A stretch of DNA of 64,000 nt. It comes from Spinacia oleracea (taxonomy: Eukaryota > Streptophyta > Magnoliopsida > Caryophyllales > Amaranthaceae). Numbering within the stretch: the stretch's first letter is position 1; each line of letters begins with the position of its first letter. Of this stretch, positions 1-12,641 are shown piece by piece. The notes beneath the pieces are model-generated. The model searched no databases. It worked only from the letters and a program-made list of their open reading frames with translations, and had not been told where the DNA came from. Both the position numbers and the translations under genes were made by a program. The stretch covers positions 106,054,141 to 106,118,140 of the forward strand of contig NC_079487.1 in NCBI RefSeq assembly GCF_020520425.1. Reading direction: 5' to 3'.

Positions 1-121
1 TTCATTAACAACGGTCCCCTTTTATGACGGGTTTGCGACAGAAAATTTCGTCGTTAATAAACGATTATTGGCCTTTAGCGACGAGATTTCCTGTCGTTAA
101 TGGTACAATTTCTTTGTAGTG
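1..121. mobile_element. Terminal fragment of a CACTA-family element (family D)
   Basis: The window opens inside an element that ends with TTTGTAGTG at 121, the inverted form of a CACTA terminus (CACTACAAA). The reverse complement reads CACTACAAAGAAATTGTACC and then words of the type TTAACGACG and GTCGTTAA. It matches the left part of the small element at 10488-10742 almost word for word (ATTGTACCATTAACGAC, then AAAGGCCAATAATCG). The other end lies outside the window, so size and coding content are unknown. Confidence 0.8.
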
Positions 122-1520
122 AACTATCATTTTAATTGCCAAAAACTCATAAATAATAAATTATACCGCCGACCACACCCATAATCAAGCAGAAATGATG
201 AAGTAAGACATAATCCAAATTCGATCATAACCAACCTAGGTATTATGTAAAGATTGAAATAATAATGAAGAGTAGACATAATCCAAAATCATAATCAAAG
301 GTAGTAAGTAATATGCTCCTTAATTATGTAGCAATATAAATTGTAATGTGGAGGTAGAAGACAAGACAATAGAGTAGTACTAGTAGTTGCCATTTCCAAT
401 CTTAAATAAAATACTTAATTTTAGATGACTGAAATTAGTGAATGCACGTGGGTCGGACCACAAAGCATACAATACACTGAATGAAGCATAAGAACATAAA
501 ACCAAAAATTAAAATTGAAAGAGTAATTAAATGAAGATACACATGAAGGGATGCATGTTCTTGTAACATGAAATCTCTAAATTGGATATATCGTCGTATG
601 CTAAGGAAGCACATTAGAAAATGAAAAACAGCAGCATATGATTCATATCTGCAACGACACACATCGATCACAACTCTGGATTTTCTTGCCACAGGAACTA
701 CTTGGTCTTTTTTGGACCATTCTTTTGCCTACCTTATACATACTAGTTGACACATGCATGCATGTATCGTTTAGATTACTAGCTTTGACGGATTTATCCA
801 ACACCTAAGATCGAATCATGTGTATTAGTCGTGTATAACATTGCATATTGTACCTTCTTCATACTTTTGACTTAGAGGATGTTTACTTCACTAGCAAGCT
901 AAATCACTAGCTCACTTCAACTGAAATCGAATAGTTAGTGTATATATGAACTTAAAGACTTACTTATTAGAACTTATTGAACCCGATTAGACGTTAGACT
1001 TGTAAAAAATATTATCAAAACTTATTAGACGTGAACGGATTTATTAAGTACTACGTACATTATTGAAATTTGTTAGTCCTTATTGAACCTTAATTATTAA
1101 GTAAGACGTACAAAAAAGACATAGTCAAAGATAATTACTCCGTATACTATTATAGTCTAAACTTTAGAGTTTAGATAGGCCAGGGACAGTAAACATTTTG
1201 TTAAATTAATGAAAATCGGATTATATGACATGCCAAAATGCAACTACGACGTAAAAAACATTTCCATGTATGGGACATAACTCGTAAGTCGTAACCAATG
1301 GTGAATAGCATGGGGGCACACTCTACCACGTGGGTGAACAGTGGCAGCTACATTTAAGGGCATGGTCTTCCTCACTCACCAGTCACCACGCAAAAATAGA
1401 AACCCAACATTTACCATACACACCCAAAAATAACTAAATGGAACTACCATTCATAAGATGAGATTCAATCTCAAATTCTACGAGTAATTAATTAACATGT
1501 CTAAATTTTTATACGGAGCA
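122..1520. other. Non-coding AT-rich intergenic DNA
   Basis: I see no coding region with splice or codon support here. From about 900 to 1110 the sequence is made of loosely repeated words such as ACTTATTAGA and CTTATTGAAC, similar to those at 1855-2110 and 9480-9620, which suggests decayed repeat DNA. A short minus-strand open frame at 435-692 has no recognisable domain and looks like chance. Confidence 0.6.
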
Positions 1521-1536
1521 TTAGTTTTCTGTATAT

Positions 1537-1742
1537 TTTGTTTTTTTTAAGGTAATATGAAGGACCATACTGTACTGGTAACTCATACAGGTATTTCCAG
1601 TCAGCTTAACAGATCAGATTTATTAGAAGTAAGGGGAGATTATAGGGGAAATCCTCACCTCCAAAAAGCCCCTAATGGGGTTTGATCCCATAACCTTGAG
1701 GTTATGAGCCAAGTATTTACCATTAGGTCAAGCATTGCTTGG
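1537..1742 (-). mobile_element. tRNA-derived SINE with target-site duplications
   Basis: Read on the minus strand, the element starts with a tRNA-like head. TGACCTAATGG near the 5' end fits a pol III box A, and GATCAAACCC about 40 bases later fits box B exactly. The body runs to an A-rich tail (seen as a T run at 1537-1548). It is flanked by direct repeats TTAGTTTTCTGTATAT (1521-1536) and TTAGTTCTCTGTATAT (1743-1758), one mismatch in 16, as expected of L1-driven retroposition. A 5'-truncated relative lies at 6462-6624. Confidence 0.8.
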
Positions 1743-1758
1743 TTAGTTCTCTGTATAT

Positions 1759-3928
1759 GTATATGTACTCCGTAGTACATACTACGTACTTCATATTAAG
1801 TGTGCTTTCTTCTCGTTCTGAAGTGAAACTCTATTGTGAGCAGTATAAAGTTCTGTTCTATTTGACTTATTTTGTCCGAAATTATATTATGTGAACTTAT
1901 CTTAACTTACGTGAACTTATTTTTTCTGATATAAACATACTTTTTTGTGAAAATGGATGAAAAAACTTATTTTTTCTAAACTAATTATCTTAATTGAACT
2001 TATCTGGACTTTTTTTCTAACGAAAACTTATTAAACTTATCTTACTTAACTGAATTTATCTAAACTTATTTATCTGAGTAAGTTGAAATAGTTTGAACTT
2101 TATATCTTGAATAAACATCTTCACATTCACATCTAACTGATTTTTCTTAAACACACTAATAGCTAATTAGATTTTGGATTAGGAAAATAAATAAAAATTA
2201 ATAATGTGAAAAGGCAAGTGTCTTTGTCCCACTTGAATCTTTATTTTTGACATCAACCCCAGTAAAAAAGTGGGAAAATATTTTGTTTTCTGTTTCGGGC
2301 AATGGGTATTACGAGAGCAAATTGTATGCTACATAGATTATAATTTTTATATTTGTACCCCACAAATGATCAAAACACAGAAAACATTAACCACGTACTA
2401 TAATTTTTTGTAGCATTATTGAATGAAATTGGACCATTACACACCATGCCCTACCTGATTTTGAATACATTTTAATATTTTTATTTATATATCAAATGTC
2501 CAATATTCCCAAACAATGACACAAGTGAGGTAGGAAATAAATAGCAGAAAGAGTTCAATTAACACGTTCTGTTTTCATCCATTTCATAAATTAACGTAAT
2601 ACGGAGTATTTATGTACGTGACGAGGAGTATCTGTATGTGATATTGTGATATACATAGTACATACTTAATTATGATTATGCTAATGATCATGCATGATTT
2701 TGGTGATTTATTTACCAGCTGTAAACCTCTTGTTATTAATTAAAAGGATTGTTAGTGTAATGGGATCAACTCAAAAACAGTAAATAAGGTATGAGCAAAT
2801 GATTTTGTTAACAAAGAGTAATTATTATGGTCTGAGAATCATTGTCCTCTTTGTCTCTAAGAGGGTGGTCTCAAAGATTACTTTTAATTGCATTGTCAAC
2901 ATAAAAATCACTTTCAAATGTACCTTAAGGGAGCATTTCATTTTCAATTAAAATGAGTGCAACTAATAGCTTAACTTTCTTTTATAGGCAATTGATGCAA
3001 TATATAGGGTATCAATGATTTTTAAAGTTATTGTTTATATGATAGTCTTAAAGATTCATAAATTATTCTCTTCATCAAATCACCCCAATTTAACATATTT
3101 CATATCTTTATTTTCCTACTTATTCGGACTTAATGACATAAGCTTTTTACGTATACTTTTCAAATTGGGTAAGACGTTCAGATTTTCAATTGTGTATGAG
3201 ATTCAAATCAATATGATGCATAATCTATCCTAACCTGCTATGAATCTCCGACAAACCATTTTATTTGAGCATGATGTTTTCACCTGGTTTGAAGGTTCTA
3301 TAAAGAAGAATCTTTACATGGTTAATTAGTTGATTTCTATAATAAAAATTTCAAGTTATATTATGATTTAAGAATACTCCGTATATATTAAGAATAGTAT
3401 TGGATTTTTGTGGCATGGAAGGTACCATGACTTATTATGAGCACCCATGTGATTTGGCTTGAATTGGGTCACTTCTTTGAAATTTTGACTTATCATAATA
3501 ATATTCATATTAATCATTTAATCATATCACTCAACCTAAGCCAGTTGGTAACTACTCACTGTAATATAGATTGAGAAAATACAAAAGTAAAAGAGGACAT
3601 TTTTAATTTTAAATTGACATTAACCTAAAATATTAAAGGGGGTCCCTGTTAATATTTTTTTTTCATGTGGGACCCATTTTGTTGCTTGCCAGTAGTGGGC
3701 AAGGAAATTTATTTGGCCCCACCTAGTTCTCATTTTTATGTCTTGTCAAAAATACCACAACTACATAAACCCCCTCAATCCCCCCGCCAATCCCCCTCTC
3801 TCTTTCTCTGCTTCACTTGAAAACATTTTTCACATCATTTTCTCTTGGACATTTTTACAAACATTTGGTGCGCAAGTTCTGTGCATAAGTTTCTACAGAT
3901 AAGAAACGTTTCGTGTTTTCTAACCAGA
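1759..3928 (+). promoter_or_regulatory. Upstream region of the ERF003-like gene
   Basis: No gene is visible in this stretch. From 1855 to 2110 it is built from repeats of ACTTATC/ACTTATT words. Just before the start codon, from about 3770 to 3830, there is a run of C-rich and CT-rich DNA (CCCCCTCAATCC, CTCTCTCTTTCTCTG) typical of plant core promoters and 5' leaders. I cannot place a convincing TATA box; ACATAAAC near 3763 is the nearest candidate. Transcription start and regulatory sites are inference only. Confidence 0.4.
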
Positions 3929-4609
3929 ATGGCAAGACCACAACAGAGGTTTCGGGGCGTTCGTCAAAGGCATTGGGGTTCGTGGGTGTCTGAAATTCGT
4001 CACCCCATTTTGTAAGTTTCTAGCTTTTCATGTTTCACTTTATCGCATTACTCACTGACGAAACGTTTCGTATGATGGTTGGATTTTTGTACTGACGAAA
4101 CGTATTTTATGAAATGATTCAGGAAAACGCGTATTTGGTTGGGGACATTTGAAACGGCAGAGGATGCAGCTCGGGCCTACGATGAAGCGGCCCGACTAAT
4201 GTGTGGGCCAAGGGCCCGGACCAACTTCCCTTACAACCCAAATGCTCCTCAAACTTCATCATCCAAACTACTTTCAGCTACTCTAACTGCCAAGCTTCAC
4301 CGATGCTATATGGCCTCATTGCAAGTAACTAAGAACTCGGCAATGCAGGCGCAACAAAGGGGGCCCGGCCCGCAATTCTCAGGGACCGGCAATGTCGTTG
4401 GCCCTAAATTTGGGGAGACATGTGCTTGGTCCCCTGAATACGGGTCAACGGATGGACTAGTGTTACCTAATCCAGAACCTAACTGGACAATGAAGGTCGA
4501 GAATGCCCAACTTGAACCACAATGCCACTTTACTATGTTAGAAGATGATCATATTGAGCAAATGATTGAAGAGTTGCTTGATTATGGCTCAATTGAGATT
4601 GCCATTTGA
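3929..4609 (+). CDS. ERF003: AP2/ERF transcription factor, ERF003-like
   Basis: Two exons, 3929-4011 and 4123-4609, with a 111-bp GT-AG intron (GTAAGT donor, TTCAG acceptor), encode 189 residues. The start [20 protein letters not shown] is the conserved beginning of this clade. The single AP2 domain covers about residues 7-65, with the [18 protein letters not shown] beta-sheet face and [19 protein letters not shown] helix. Two motifs after it, [19 protein letters not shown] and the C-terminal [17 protein letters not shown], match Arabidopsis ERF003 (At5g25190) rather than SHN1-3, which carry a different middle motif. The intron after HPIL is at the usual position in this group. The protein should act in the nucleus, binding GCC-box-like DNA; downstream targets cannot be read from sequence. 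No break is seen. It is the only intact ordinary host gene I find in the window. Confidence 0.93.
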
Positions 4610-6461
4610 TTGGTGAATTTAATTACACTTGCTAAGTCGGGCTCGTTTCATTAATTAATCACTTAATTGGCATTAGTTAGTAGTCAATTACTATTATAGT
4701 GCCCGGGAAGGCACTTTTGGACCTGAATTGGGAGAGAGTTCGGCAGTTCGCAGCCAACCGGCCCATTTATATACTCCGTATTTCGTACATTCCTTTGGCC
4801 ACATTTTCCATTATTTATCTAGACTTGGTTAGTTCCATAATTATCTTATTAGTGTCATTATGTACTGATTTTAACCCATTTTTATCGGTCGACATGATAT
4901 ATGTCACAAATATTTCCATTTTAAGTGTTTATTTTCAAATTACTTAGCTATTAGAGGTCAAAGGACTCGTATGTATAGTCATATAGTGTACTCTTAAGTA
5001 CTTCGTATTACGTACTTCTTACTCCGTATATGATATATATTATTATATGTATAATAAAGAAGTGCATTGAGCACAAATTAATCCAATCTCCTTATTTTAG
5101 AATGTCGCTACTTGTACTCATTTACATCATAAGTAGTTTTAGTAAATATGAAGTATATCATTTGTAATGTCCATAATTTTACAACCACATTTGAGACAAA
5201 GTTTTAATTAAATTTAATTAAATTTGATTTGATTTGAGAGGCTGTCTACATCATAAAATATGCTCGTTACTTATCTATTAATGGAAGAAGATATTGTCTT
5301 CCATATCTAGTAATTTTGAGGTAATTTTTATCACTTTTGAGGTAATTCTATACAAAGAAACTTTTACTACTTTTAATTTAAGATAATGACCGATGTTTAA
5401 GTGTGGTTTCAAAAATTAATTAATTGTTTAAAATATAGAGATTTTTTTAATCCTTGATAAAGTTGATATCATTATGGCCAACCAAGTTTTTTCAGGTTCG
5501 ATTTTAAGTTCAGATAAGTTAATGTCTTATCCAGTGAATACAATACATCGTATAAGAGAACATTTGAGAGATTGAGACTAAGTTTTAATTTAAGTAAATC
5601 AAGTTTGAGTTTTGACTTGAGATTGTTGATATCATGAAAAGTCACGAACGAGTACACATAAATAGGAGAAGATATTGTCTTCCATATAAATAATTTTTTT
5701 TTAAGGTAATGACCGATTTTAATATGTTATGTACATTGTTATTGTTATTTAGGAAAACACAATAACAAGTTAAAATAAAGAATGATTTTGACATCTTTAA
5801 TCAAGTTGATTTCTAATTTAACATGTAGTGATTCCAATCCACTTTTGCCATCTTATCCAAGATATACTCCATTATAAGAAATCTAAAAAAATATAACAAG
5901 GAATTCTAACTTTGTCAAAAGGTTCCAACTTCAGCCTGTTAGCCTTTAAACTTTTTAGAGCTAAATTCGTAGCGTGCTTGTGTATTTGAACTCAAAATAA
6001 GAAGGACAAAAGAAGGAAAACCAAAAGGCCATATAGTTTGACTTCTTATGATATTTGCTCTTTAAAAACACAACCATTTTAGGAAAAACATTCTAGTGTC
6101 CCGTTCCACTTAAAAGTTAGCACTGTTCACTACGATCACTATCTTACTCCACAAATTTCTCACCTTTTTCTGAAATGAAACTAAAACAAAGCTTCAAATT
6201 CCATACCATACTACTCCTTATACATTAAAGTAGGGTTGTTAATGAGTTAGATTCGGATGCGGATGTAGGTTCTTCAATCCCTCATTTATAGCGATGGATC
6301 GAGGACGGGTACAAAATCCTCCACATTCTGACCTTACTTTTACCTCTAACTTCCAGTTAATGTGAAAATTATCGGATGATTTTAAAATAAGGGTGATTTC
6401 ACGTACGAATTAATAACTATTATGGACCACACATAAGCTCGCATATAAAAAAAAATCAAAA
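4610..6461. other. Non-coding 3' flank of the ERF003-like gene
   Basis: I find no second gene. 4610-4950 probably holds the 3' UTR; an open frame at 4699-4947 shows no domain. A small hairpin word (GGAAGAAGATATTGTCTTCC) occurs at 5283-5302 and again as GGAGAAGATATTGTCTTCC at 5665-5683. Each is followed by a related AGATAATGACCGAT or AGGTAATGACCGAT segment, so a decayed repeat of about 380 bp is present twice. The rest is plain AT-rich DNA. Confidence 0.55.
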
Positions 6462-6624
6462 TTGGCCTCATAACCTCAAGGTTATAGGATTAATAATACC
6501 AACAAGGCCTCTTTTGAGGTGTGGATTTTCACTCATCTTAATGAGTCTGACCTGTAAAACTGGCTGGAAATACATGTGTAAGATACTTATTCAGTAAGGT
6601 CTTTCATCTTACCTTATAAAAAAC
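6462..6624 (+). mobile_element. 5'-truncated SINE, same family as 1537-1742
   Basis: TTGGCCTCATAACCTCAAGG at the left matches the middle of the tRNA-like head of the SINE at 1537-1742 (there CTTGGCTCATAACCTCAAGG on the minus strand). The body words CTGGCTGGAAATAC and TCATCTTACCTT also agree, and it ends in an A-rich tail (ATAAAAAACA). The first ~25 bases of the head with box A are absent. No clear flanking duplication is seen, so it is probably an old truncated copy. Confidence 0.65.
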
Positions 6625-6857
6625 AGTTTCAGATAACTTTACTTATCCATAAACAAATCCAAAATACACAAGCATTTCAAGTGATGTATGATATTGTCAA
6701 CAATATATCTTTGGATTATAGAGGAAAGAGGAACAAACCTAACTCACCTTATTAAGTGGTTATATATGATGAATTGGAATCTCATTTTCATATCAAAAGA
6801 GGAAAAATTGCTAAGAAAACTGTTGACACTACTAGTGAATACAGAACGAAGGAGTTA

Positions 6858-7125
6858 CTCCCTTTGTCCCGGAATACTTGTAACGGTTTGACTTTTTGCA
6901 TTATTCACATAATTCAGTTTGACCCTATTTATTTATAATATATGAAAATAAGTATTAGCATATAATATATTGTTGGCTTCATCTTAATATATATTTTCAA
7001 AATATAAATATTTTTTAAGTTTTTATAATATACAAATGAAAATAGTGATGGTCAAAGTTATACATTGATAAGTGTGTTCAGTCAAAACGTTGAGAGTATT
7101 CCGGAGTATTCCGGAACAAAGGAAG
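6858..7125. mobile_element. Stowaway-like MITE
   Basis: The termini are inverted: CTCCCTTTGTCCCGGAATAC on the left and, read in reverse complement, CTTCCTTTGTTCCGGAATAC on the right. TA precedes the left end. The interior shares long words with the MITE at 49351-49607 (ATAATATATTGTTGGCTTCA), so both belong to one family. The right TA is not intact, which suggests an older copy. Confidence 0.75.
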
Positions 7126-7444
7126 GACATAATAAGATGCTAAACAAATCAAAGGAAATAGAGACAAGACAAATGACATGTTCATCCTAATTATGTTTTT
7201 TGAAATGATTTTTGTATTCTTTAAGACAAAAAGGGGGACAGCCAAATTTTCGTAGGTTTTGTAGTGTTTTGAAAATGGAAAACTCTTTTGAATAATTGTT
7301 GGGAAATTGGGATGTAAAATTAATTAAAAAAAATTGTGTGGTTAAAATTTTACTCAAGTCTTATATATAATCAAGTCATACCATTAACTTAATAGTGTGA
7401 CATGTTCACACTTATAAATAAGCCCAACGTGTTTAAAGTTCAGA

Positions 7445-8215
<771 letters not shown>

Positions 8216-10487
8216 ACATCCGTCAATAACTTTCTCCATGTTAGCTACGTGCGTCACACTATCAAATTGATGATGTGACTGGTCACACATGAAATGCGCT
8301 GTCAAACTTTAAAGGAAGATGGGTAAAAGGACTTGTAAATCTACTATACTACATGTGGTTTGGGATTGCACCTCCTACCCTTTTACAACATGGTTAAACT
8401 CATGAATGTGACACTCTTCTCTTATTGCTATTTCTACTCGAAAACTGATTTTAACACATCTGACTATTTGAGTAGAATTGTATTCTCACATGACATATAC
8501 CTAGATCAGTGTTCAACACACTTATCTATCACGTAGCTAAGAAAGCTAGCTAATACGTAGTGCTTTGTAGTGATCACTATTAATGATTGTATTAGAGAGT
8601 AGTTAATAGCCACACCAAAATATTTATAAACAACCAACACGAACAAACAATCTATACTAATAACCAACATGATCAAACAATCTATACTAATATGCAACAT
8701 GAGCAAACAATCAAATCAACCAACTGAAACAACTAATGGCGCGACGCACCCGATCGACAACCAATAACCTGTTGTCAAATAAGACCTTAATGTTCCATGT
8801 CTCGTTTGAAATAGACTGCTTGCAGAAAACATTTGTTAAATGAGAAGACAAACTACGACTAAGATTGAATAGCATTAAGCAAATCACAAGAAGTTATTCG
8901 AAAATGATAAAGGTCGAACTTGTGACCTTTAAGCCGCGTTAGAGTTATGATATATCTAGGGTTCTAGTATATTTAGGAAACTAGAGTTGTGTTAGTTTAG
9001 GAATCTAATAGAGTCCTAAACCTAATAGATTATGTTATATTTTCTATATAAATTAAACCAATGATGTAACCAAGTAATGATTAAAGCCATTCAATCGTAT
9101 TATCATCCATCAATATTATTCTCAGTAGTTTATATGCAATTTTATGCAATAGATATTGACTACAAAATTTTATCCAATAGCTTATCCAATAGATATTGAC
9201 TACAGAATTTTATCCAATAGATGCTTCTGTTAAAAGATGAATAGTATTCATTCTTATGGAAAACAAAGTATTTGTGGCAATAAGTGGCAAGAACAATAGG
9301 TTAATCAAATAAAACTCGCAATAGGTTAATCAAATAATTACAATGAAGGTAACAACCCTTGTAACAACATAAAAGATGAAGCGAAACAATAATAGAACAA
9401 TACAAAATGTCAAAAATATTTGAGATGGACTCGAACTTTTAAACATCTTGATCGTCCAATGAACCTTATATTACCGCTTAAGAAGTCCTTATATTTGTTA
9501 AACTTATCTTATTTGAGTTTAACAACCTTGTTAGATGAATCATGAATGATTTGTAAAGCTCAACTTATTTTGACTTATTATAGCCAAAAAAATTATGTGA
9601 AAATAAATTCAAATAAGTTCAGATATAATAGACAAAATGCTTTTAGTGTGACTTTAGAGAAATTAAATAAGTGATTTTAGAAGAAAAAAAATCATGCACT
9701 AAATTATAACATGGTGCTTACCTTTTCTTTATTCACTTTAATACTTAAATTTATTATTACTTTGCTTACCTTTTATTTTTATATTATTTAACTAGACATT
9801 TATTTTTTAAATAGATGATGTATAATATAATAATGAATTATTTTTTGAGTTTCTAGCTTACAAGCGTGTAATGTAAACTTTTTTTTTTCCTCTTAGTTAT
9901 TCCTATTTTGCAAATTAGACATTTAATGATTTATTTTTGTAAAAGTTGTTAGTGGGATTAACAAATTTTTAATTTTATATAAATGTTGTTTAATTATTTT
10001 CATGTTAATTAGTATATTTTTTTCGGATAAAAATCTAACCATACATATCCATATATTTAGCAATTACTAATTCTCTATAATTAAATAAGTTAATGTCCTT
10101 ATTGGTAATTTTACACAATCAAACAACTATTATATATCAGCTATTTACCAAATTACACTTTTACATAACCAGCTAATACAATCAGCTAGTCAAACAAGCT
10201 AATACCAATAGCTAGTCAAAACTGATAATACAATCAGCTACAACTAACAACTAACCGCTATTTACCAAACAGGGCCTATATTTTACCCCTTGCTGCTTAA
10301 CTTTCCATTTATAGAGTAAATTAACTTTTTCCTATACGATAGTGACTTAAATTAAATAACCTCAACAAAAAGTCTATCTCATTAATTTGTCAGATCAATC
10401 AACAATTCTGAATTAGTTGTTCTACAGTACAAAAACATAATATCATTTTACTATATCTGTCTATGTTAATTGAACCGGTAACTGCGG
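8216..10487. other. Non-coding AT-rich intergenic DNA
   Basis: No supported gene. 8930-9130 has the texture of a decayed promoter-bearing repeat (TAGGAATCTAATAGAGTCC, TTTCTATATAAA) but lacks definable ends. 9480-9620 repeats the AACTTATTTGA-type words seen at 900-1110 and 1855-2110. Around 10086-10277 the sequence TCAGCTAGTCAAACAAGC and the end CCAAACAGGGCC resemble one side of a hAT-type MITE (GGCCCTGTTTGG terminus), but I find no matching inverted end. Confidence 0.5.
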
Positions 10488-10742
10488 CACTAAAAAATTG
10501 TACCATTAACGACGGAAAATTTCATCGTTAAAGGCCAATAATCGTTGATTAATGACGGGATTTTCTATCGCAAACCCGTCACAAAAAGGTGTTTTCGTTA
10601 ATGAAAAATCCCGTCGTTAACCCGTCACAAAAGATATTTGCGACGACTGTTCTCGTATTTGTTTGGTTGTTAGCCCCGTCGTAAAAGCCATTTTTGACCA
10701 GTCGTAATTAAGTTGTCGTTAAAGATACAAATTCTTATAGTG
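10488..10742. mobile_element. Small non-autonomous CACTA element (family D)
   Basis: It starts CACTAAAAAATTGTACCATT and ends TACAAATTCTTATAGTG, giving imperfect inverted CACTA termini 255 bp apart. The interior is packed with GTCGTTAA, TTAACGACG and CCGTCACAAAA words in both orientations, typical CACTA subterminal repeats. There is no coding capacity. The three bases outside each end (CGG and TTG) do not match, so no target duplication survives. The fragment at 1-121 is the inverted left part of the same family. Confidence 0.8.
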
Positions 10743-10849
10743 TTGCATGCTTAAACACAAATGTCGTGTTTTATTCACTTGATTTTCACTTATATTATAC
10801 GTTTAAGCAGTTGAATTTGTCAAAACTATTATTCTAAAATAGGTACTAT

Positions 10850-11035
10850 CACTACTACAAAACAACCTATTTGGAGACGCTTGAGCCTCGACGCCAAGAG
10901 GGGGGCGTTGGGAGGCAAAAACAATTCCGTGTTTAGGCGACGACTTATGGCGTCGTGCATATTGCCGACAGCTTTTTGTCGACGCCATTGGCTGTCGAGA
11001 TATTTGGCTATGCGTTTAGGCGTCGGCAAAACATG
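10850..11035. repeat. Left subterminal repeats of CACTA family A
   Basis: At least five copies of CGACGCC/GGCGTCG or a one-base variant occur within 190 bases, for example CTCGACGCCAAG, GGCGTCGTGC, GTCGACGCCATT and TAGGCGTCGGC. By analogy with maize Spm, where TNPA binds repeated subterminal words, these are probably the sites of the element's own DNA-binding protein. That role is inference. Confidence 0.75.
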
Positions 11036-12639
11036 TGCCTTGCACGTGTTTCCAATTTCAAACCCGCGCTTCAAATTTGGTGGAAATTAGATTGAGCGCT
11101 ATTAATTAAAAAAAAAAGAAAATTCACGAAAAATAAGCGCTAAAACTCCCTAAAACTCAAAACCGTATACACGCACGTACATATTCTATCTCTCCCTAAT
11201 TAATTAACCCTAATTAATTAGGTGACCAGCAAAAAAACCGCGTCGTCGTCATTCTCCTCAGCCCTCTGCAAATTCGAAGCCGCTTTACTCTGCCATTGAT
11301 TTTTCAGCAAGGTTTGTCAATTTTATACTTTCTTCTTCTTCTTCGACTTCTTAGTTTTTCCGAAACTCGCGTTCGATTTATATGCTATTCGTTTTCTTCA
11401 ATTTGAAACCGTTCTATGCTTGAGTAGTTTCTTCTTGGTTTTTCTTCTTGATCTGAATTTTTAATTCTCCTCCTTCTTCTTATCATAATCCAACAAGTCA
11501 CAGTGGAAAATCGCATCGGGTGCTGATAATTCGAAGGGATTTACGTACGGCTCAATTGTGTGCTGAAATTTCTAAGGTATTTATTGCACGTGTTCTGTTT
11601 TCTCAATCGCATCCATTCCCAATTCTTATTGATATTTTCAGTTTGTTGTATCTGACATTAGAATCCTGTGACTTATGTAAAACGGAATTGCAAAGATTTC
11701 TCGTGGAATTTCTTGATTTTATTTGTTGGTGTTGTGGATTATTTATTGCTTGATTTTATTTGGCCCCTCTATTTATTGGTGTTGTGGATTATTATGTATC
11801 ACTATCACATCAAAGCAGAATATATGTGTTCTTTTGAATGGTTGCATAAACGGATAATATAGAACAAGTTGGTAGCTGTGTAGTTAGTTATTGATTCCGA
11901 AAGGATTTGAAGGTATATTTAGTTGTTTTCCATGAAGTAGTCTGCTATTTAGTTGTTTGATGATTTTTGTTTGTATTGATTAGATATTTCGGTTTGAAAG
12001 GAAAACAACGATTTGTTTGGGAGATTAAGTAATTCTAAGAAAACAATTGAGCTTAATGTTTTCGTAGCTGAATGTGTGAGGTTTGTTAAATGACTTATTG
12101 GGCTATATTCAACTTTGTAGACCTTCTCTGTAAAAGAAAATATCAATTTTAATGTTTCAAAAGGGGAAAATTTTTTTGGAGTATCAATTTTTGACCTTCT
12201 CTGTAAAAGAAAATATCAATTTTAATGTTTCCGAAAAGACCTTACACTTTTTTATTGGCTGTTAGCGTTTTAAGGTTGTTCTTAGTACTTTTTTGTGGGA
12301 GTAGATTTGCTTTTGACATGAACAATGGAGAGTATTATTTGAAAGCGTAGTTGGAGTTATCTGCTGAATATTATTTTAATATTAGGTGACTTTCGAGCAG
12401 ATTATGCAAAGCGAGGTGTAGTATGTTTTGAAAGTGTTTATAAGAGAGATTACTAAAAGCGTTCAAAGGACATAACCTTTTGTTATTATCTGCAAGTCTG
12501 AAAAAACGTGTAAAAACCTGTGAATTCTTTCCTTTTATTGCGAGCTTACTAACTTCCAACAATATAATCCGGTTGAAAGGCTTTTTTTCCCTACAAGGGT
12601 CCTTTTTTATTATGTTTTGTTTTTTAATTTTTTTTGTAG
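11036..12639 (+). promoter_or_regulatory. Promoter, non-coding leader exon and first intron of CACTA family A
   Basis: From about 11130 to 11311 the sequence resembles a 5' leader (CCCTCTGCAAATTCGAAGCC), ending at CAGCAAG followed by a GTTTGT donor at 11312. The next 1.3 kb is T-rich and intron-like, and ends TTTTTTGTAG at 12639, three bases before the transposase start codon. An imperfect TAATTAATTAACCC/TAATTAATTAGG duplication lies at 11196-11221. Within the intron a 45-bp segment (GACCTTCTCTGTAAAAGAAA onward) is present twice, at about 12120 and 12193. Confidence 0.5.
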
Positions 12640-12641
12640 AC

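Noticed and set aside
8930-9130. Possible solo LTR or TRIM with TTTCTATATAAA
   Set aside because: No TG...CA ends, no target duplication and no second copy in the window.
10086-10277. hAT-like MITE ending CCAAACAGGGCC
   Set aside because: Only one terminus is visible; no inverted partner or 8-bp duplication found, so not called as an element.
12480-12641. Upstream extension of the transposase frame
   Set aside because: It is a T-rich intron ending in a splice acceptor; the protein family starts at the ATG at 12642.
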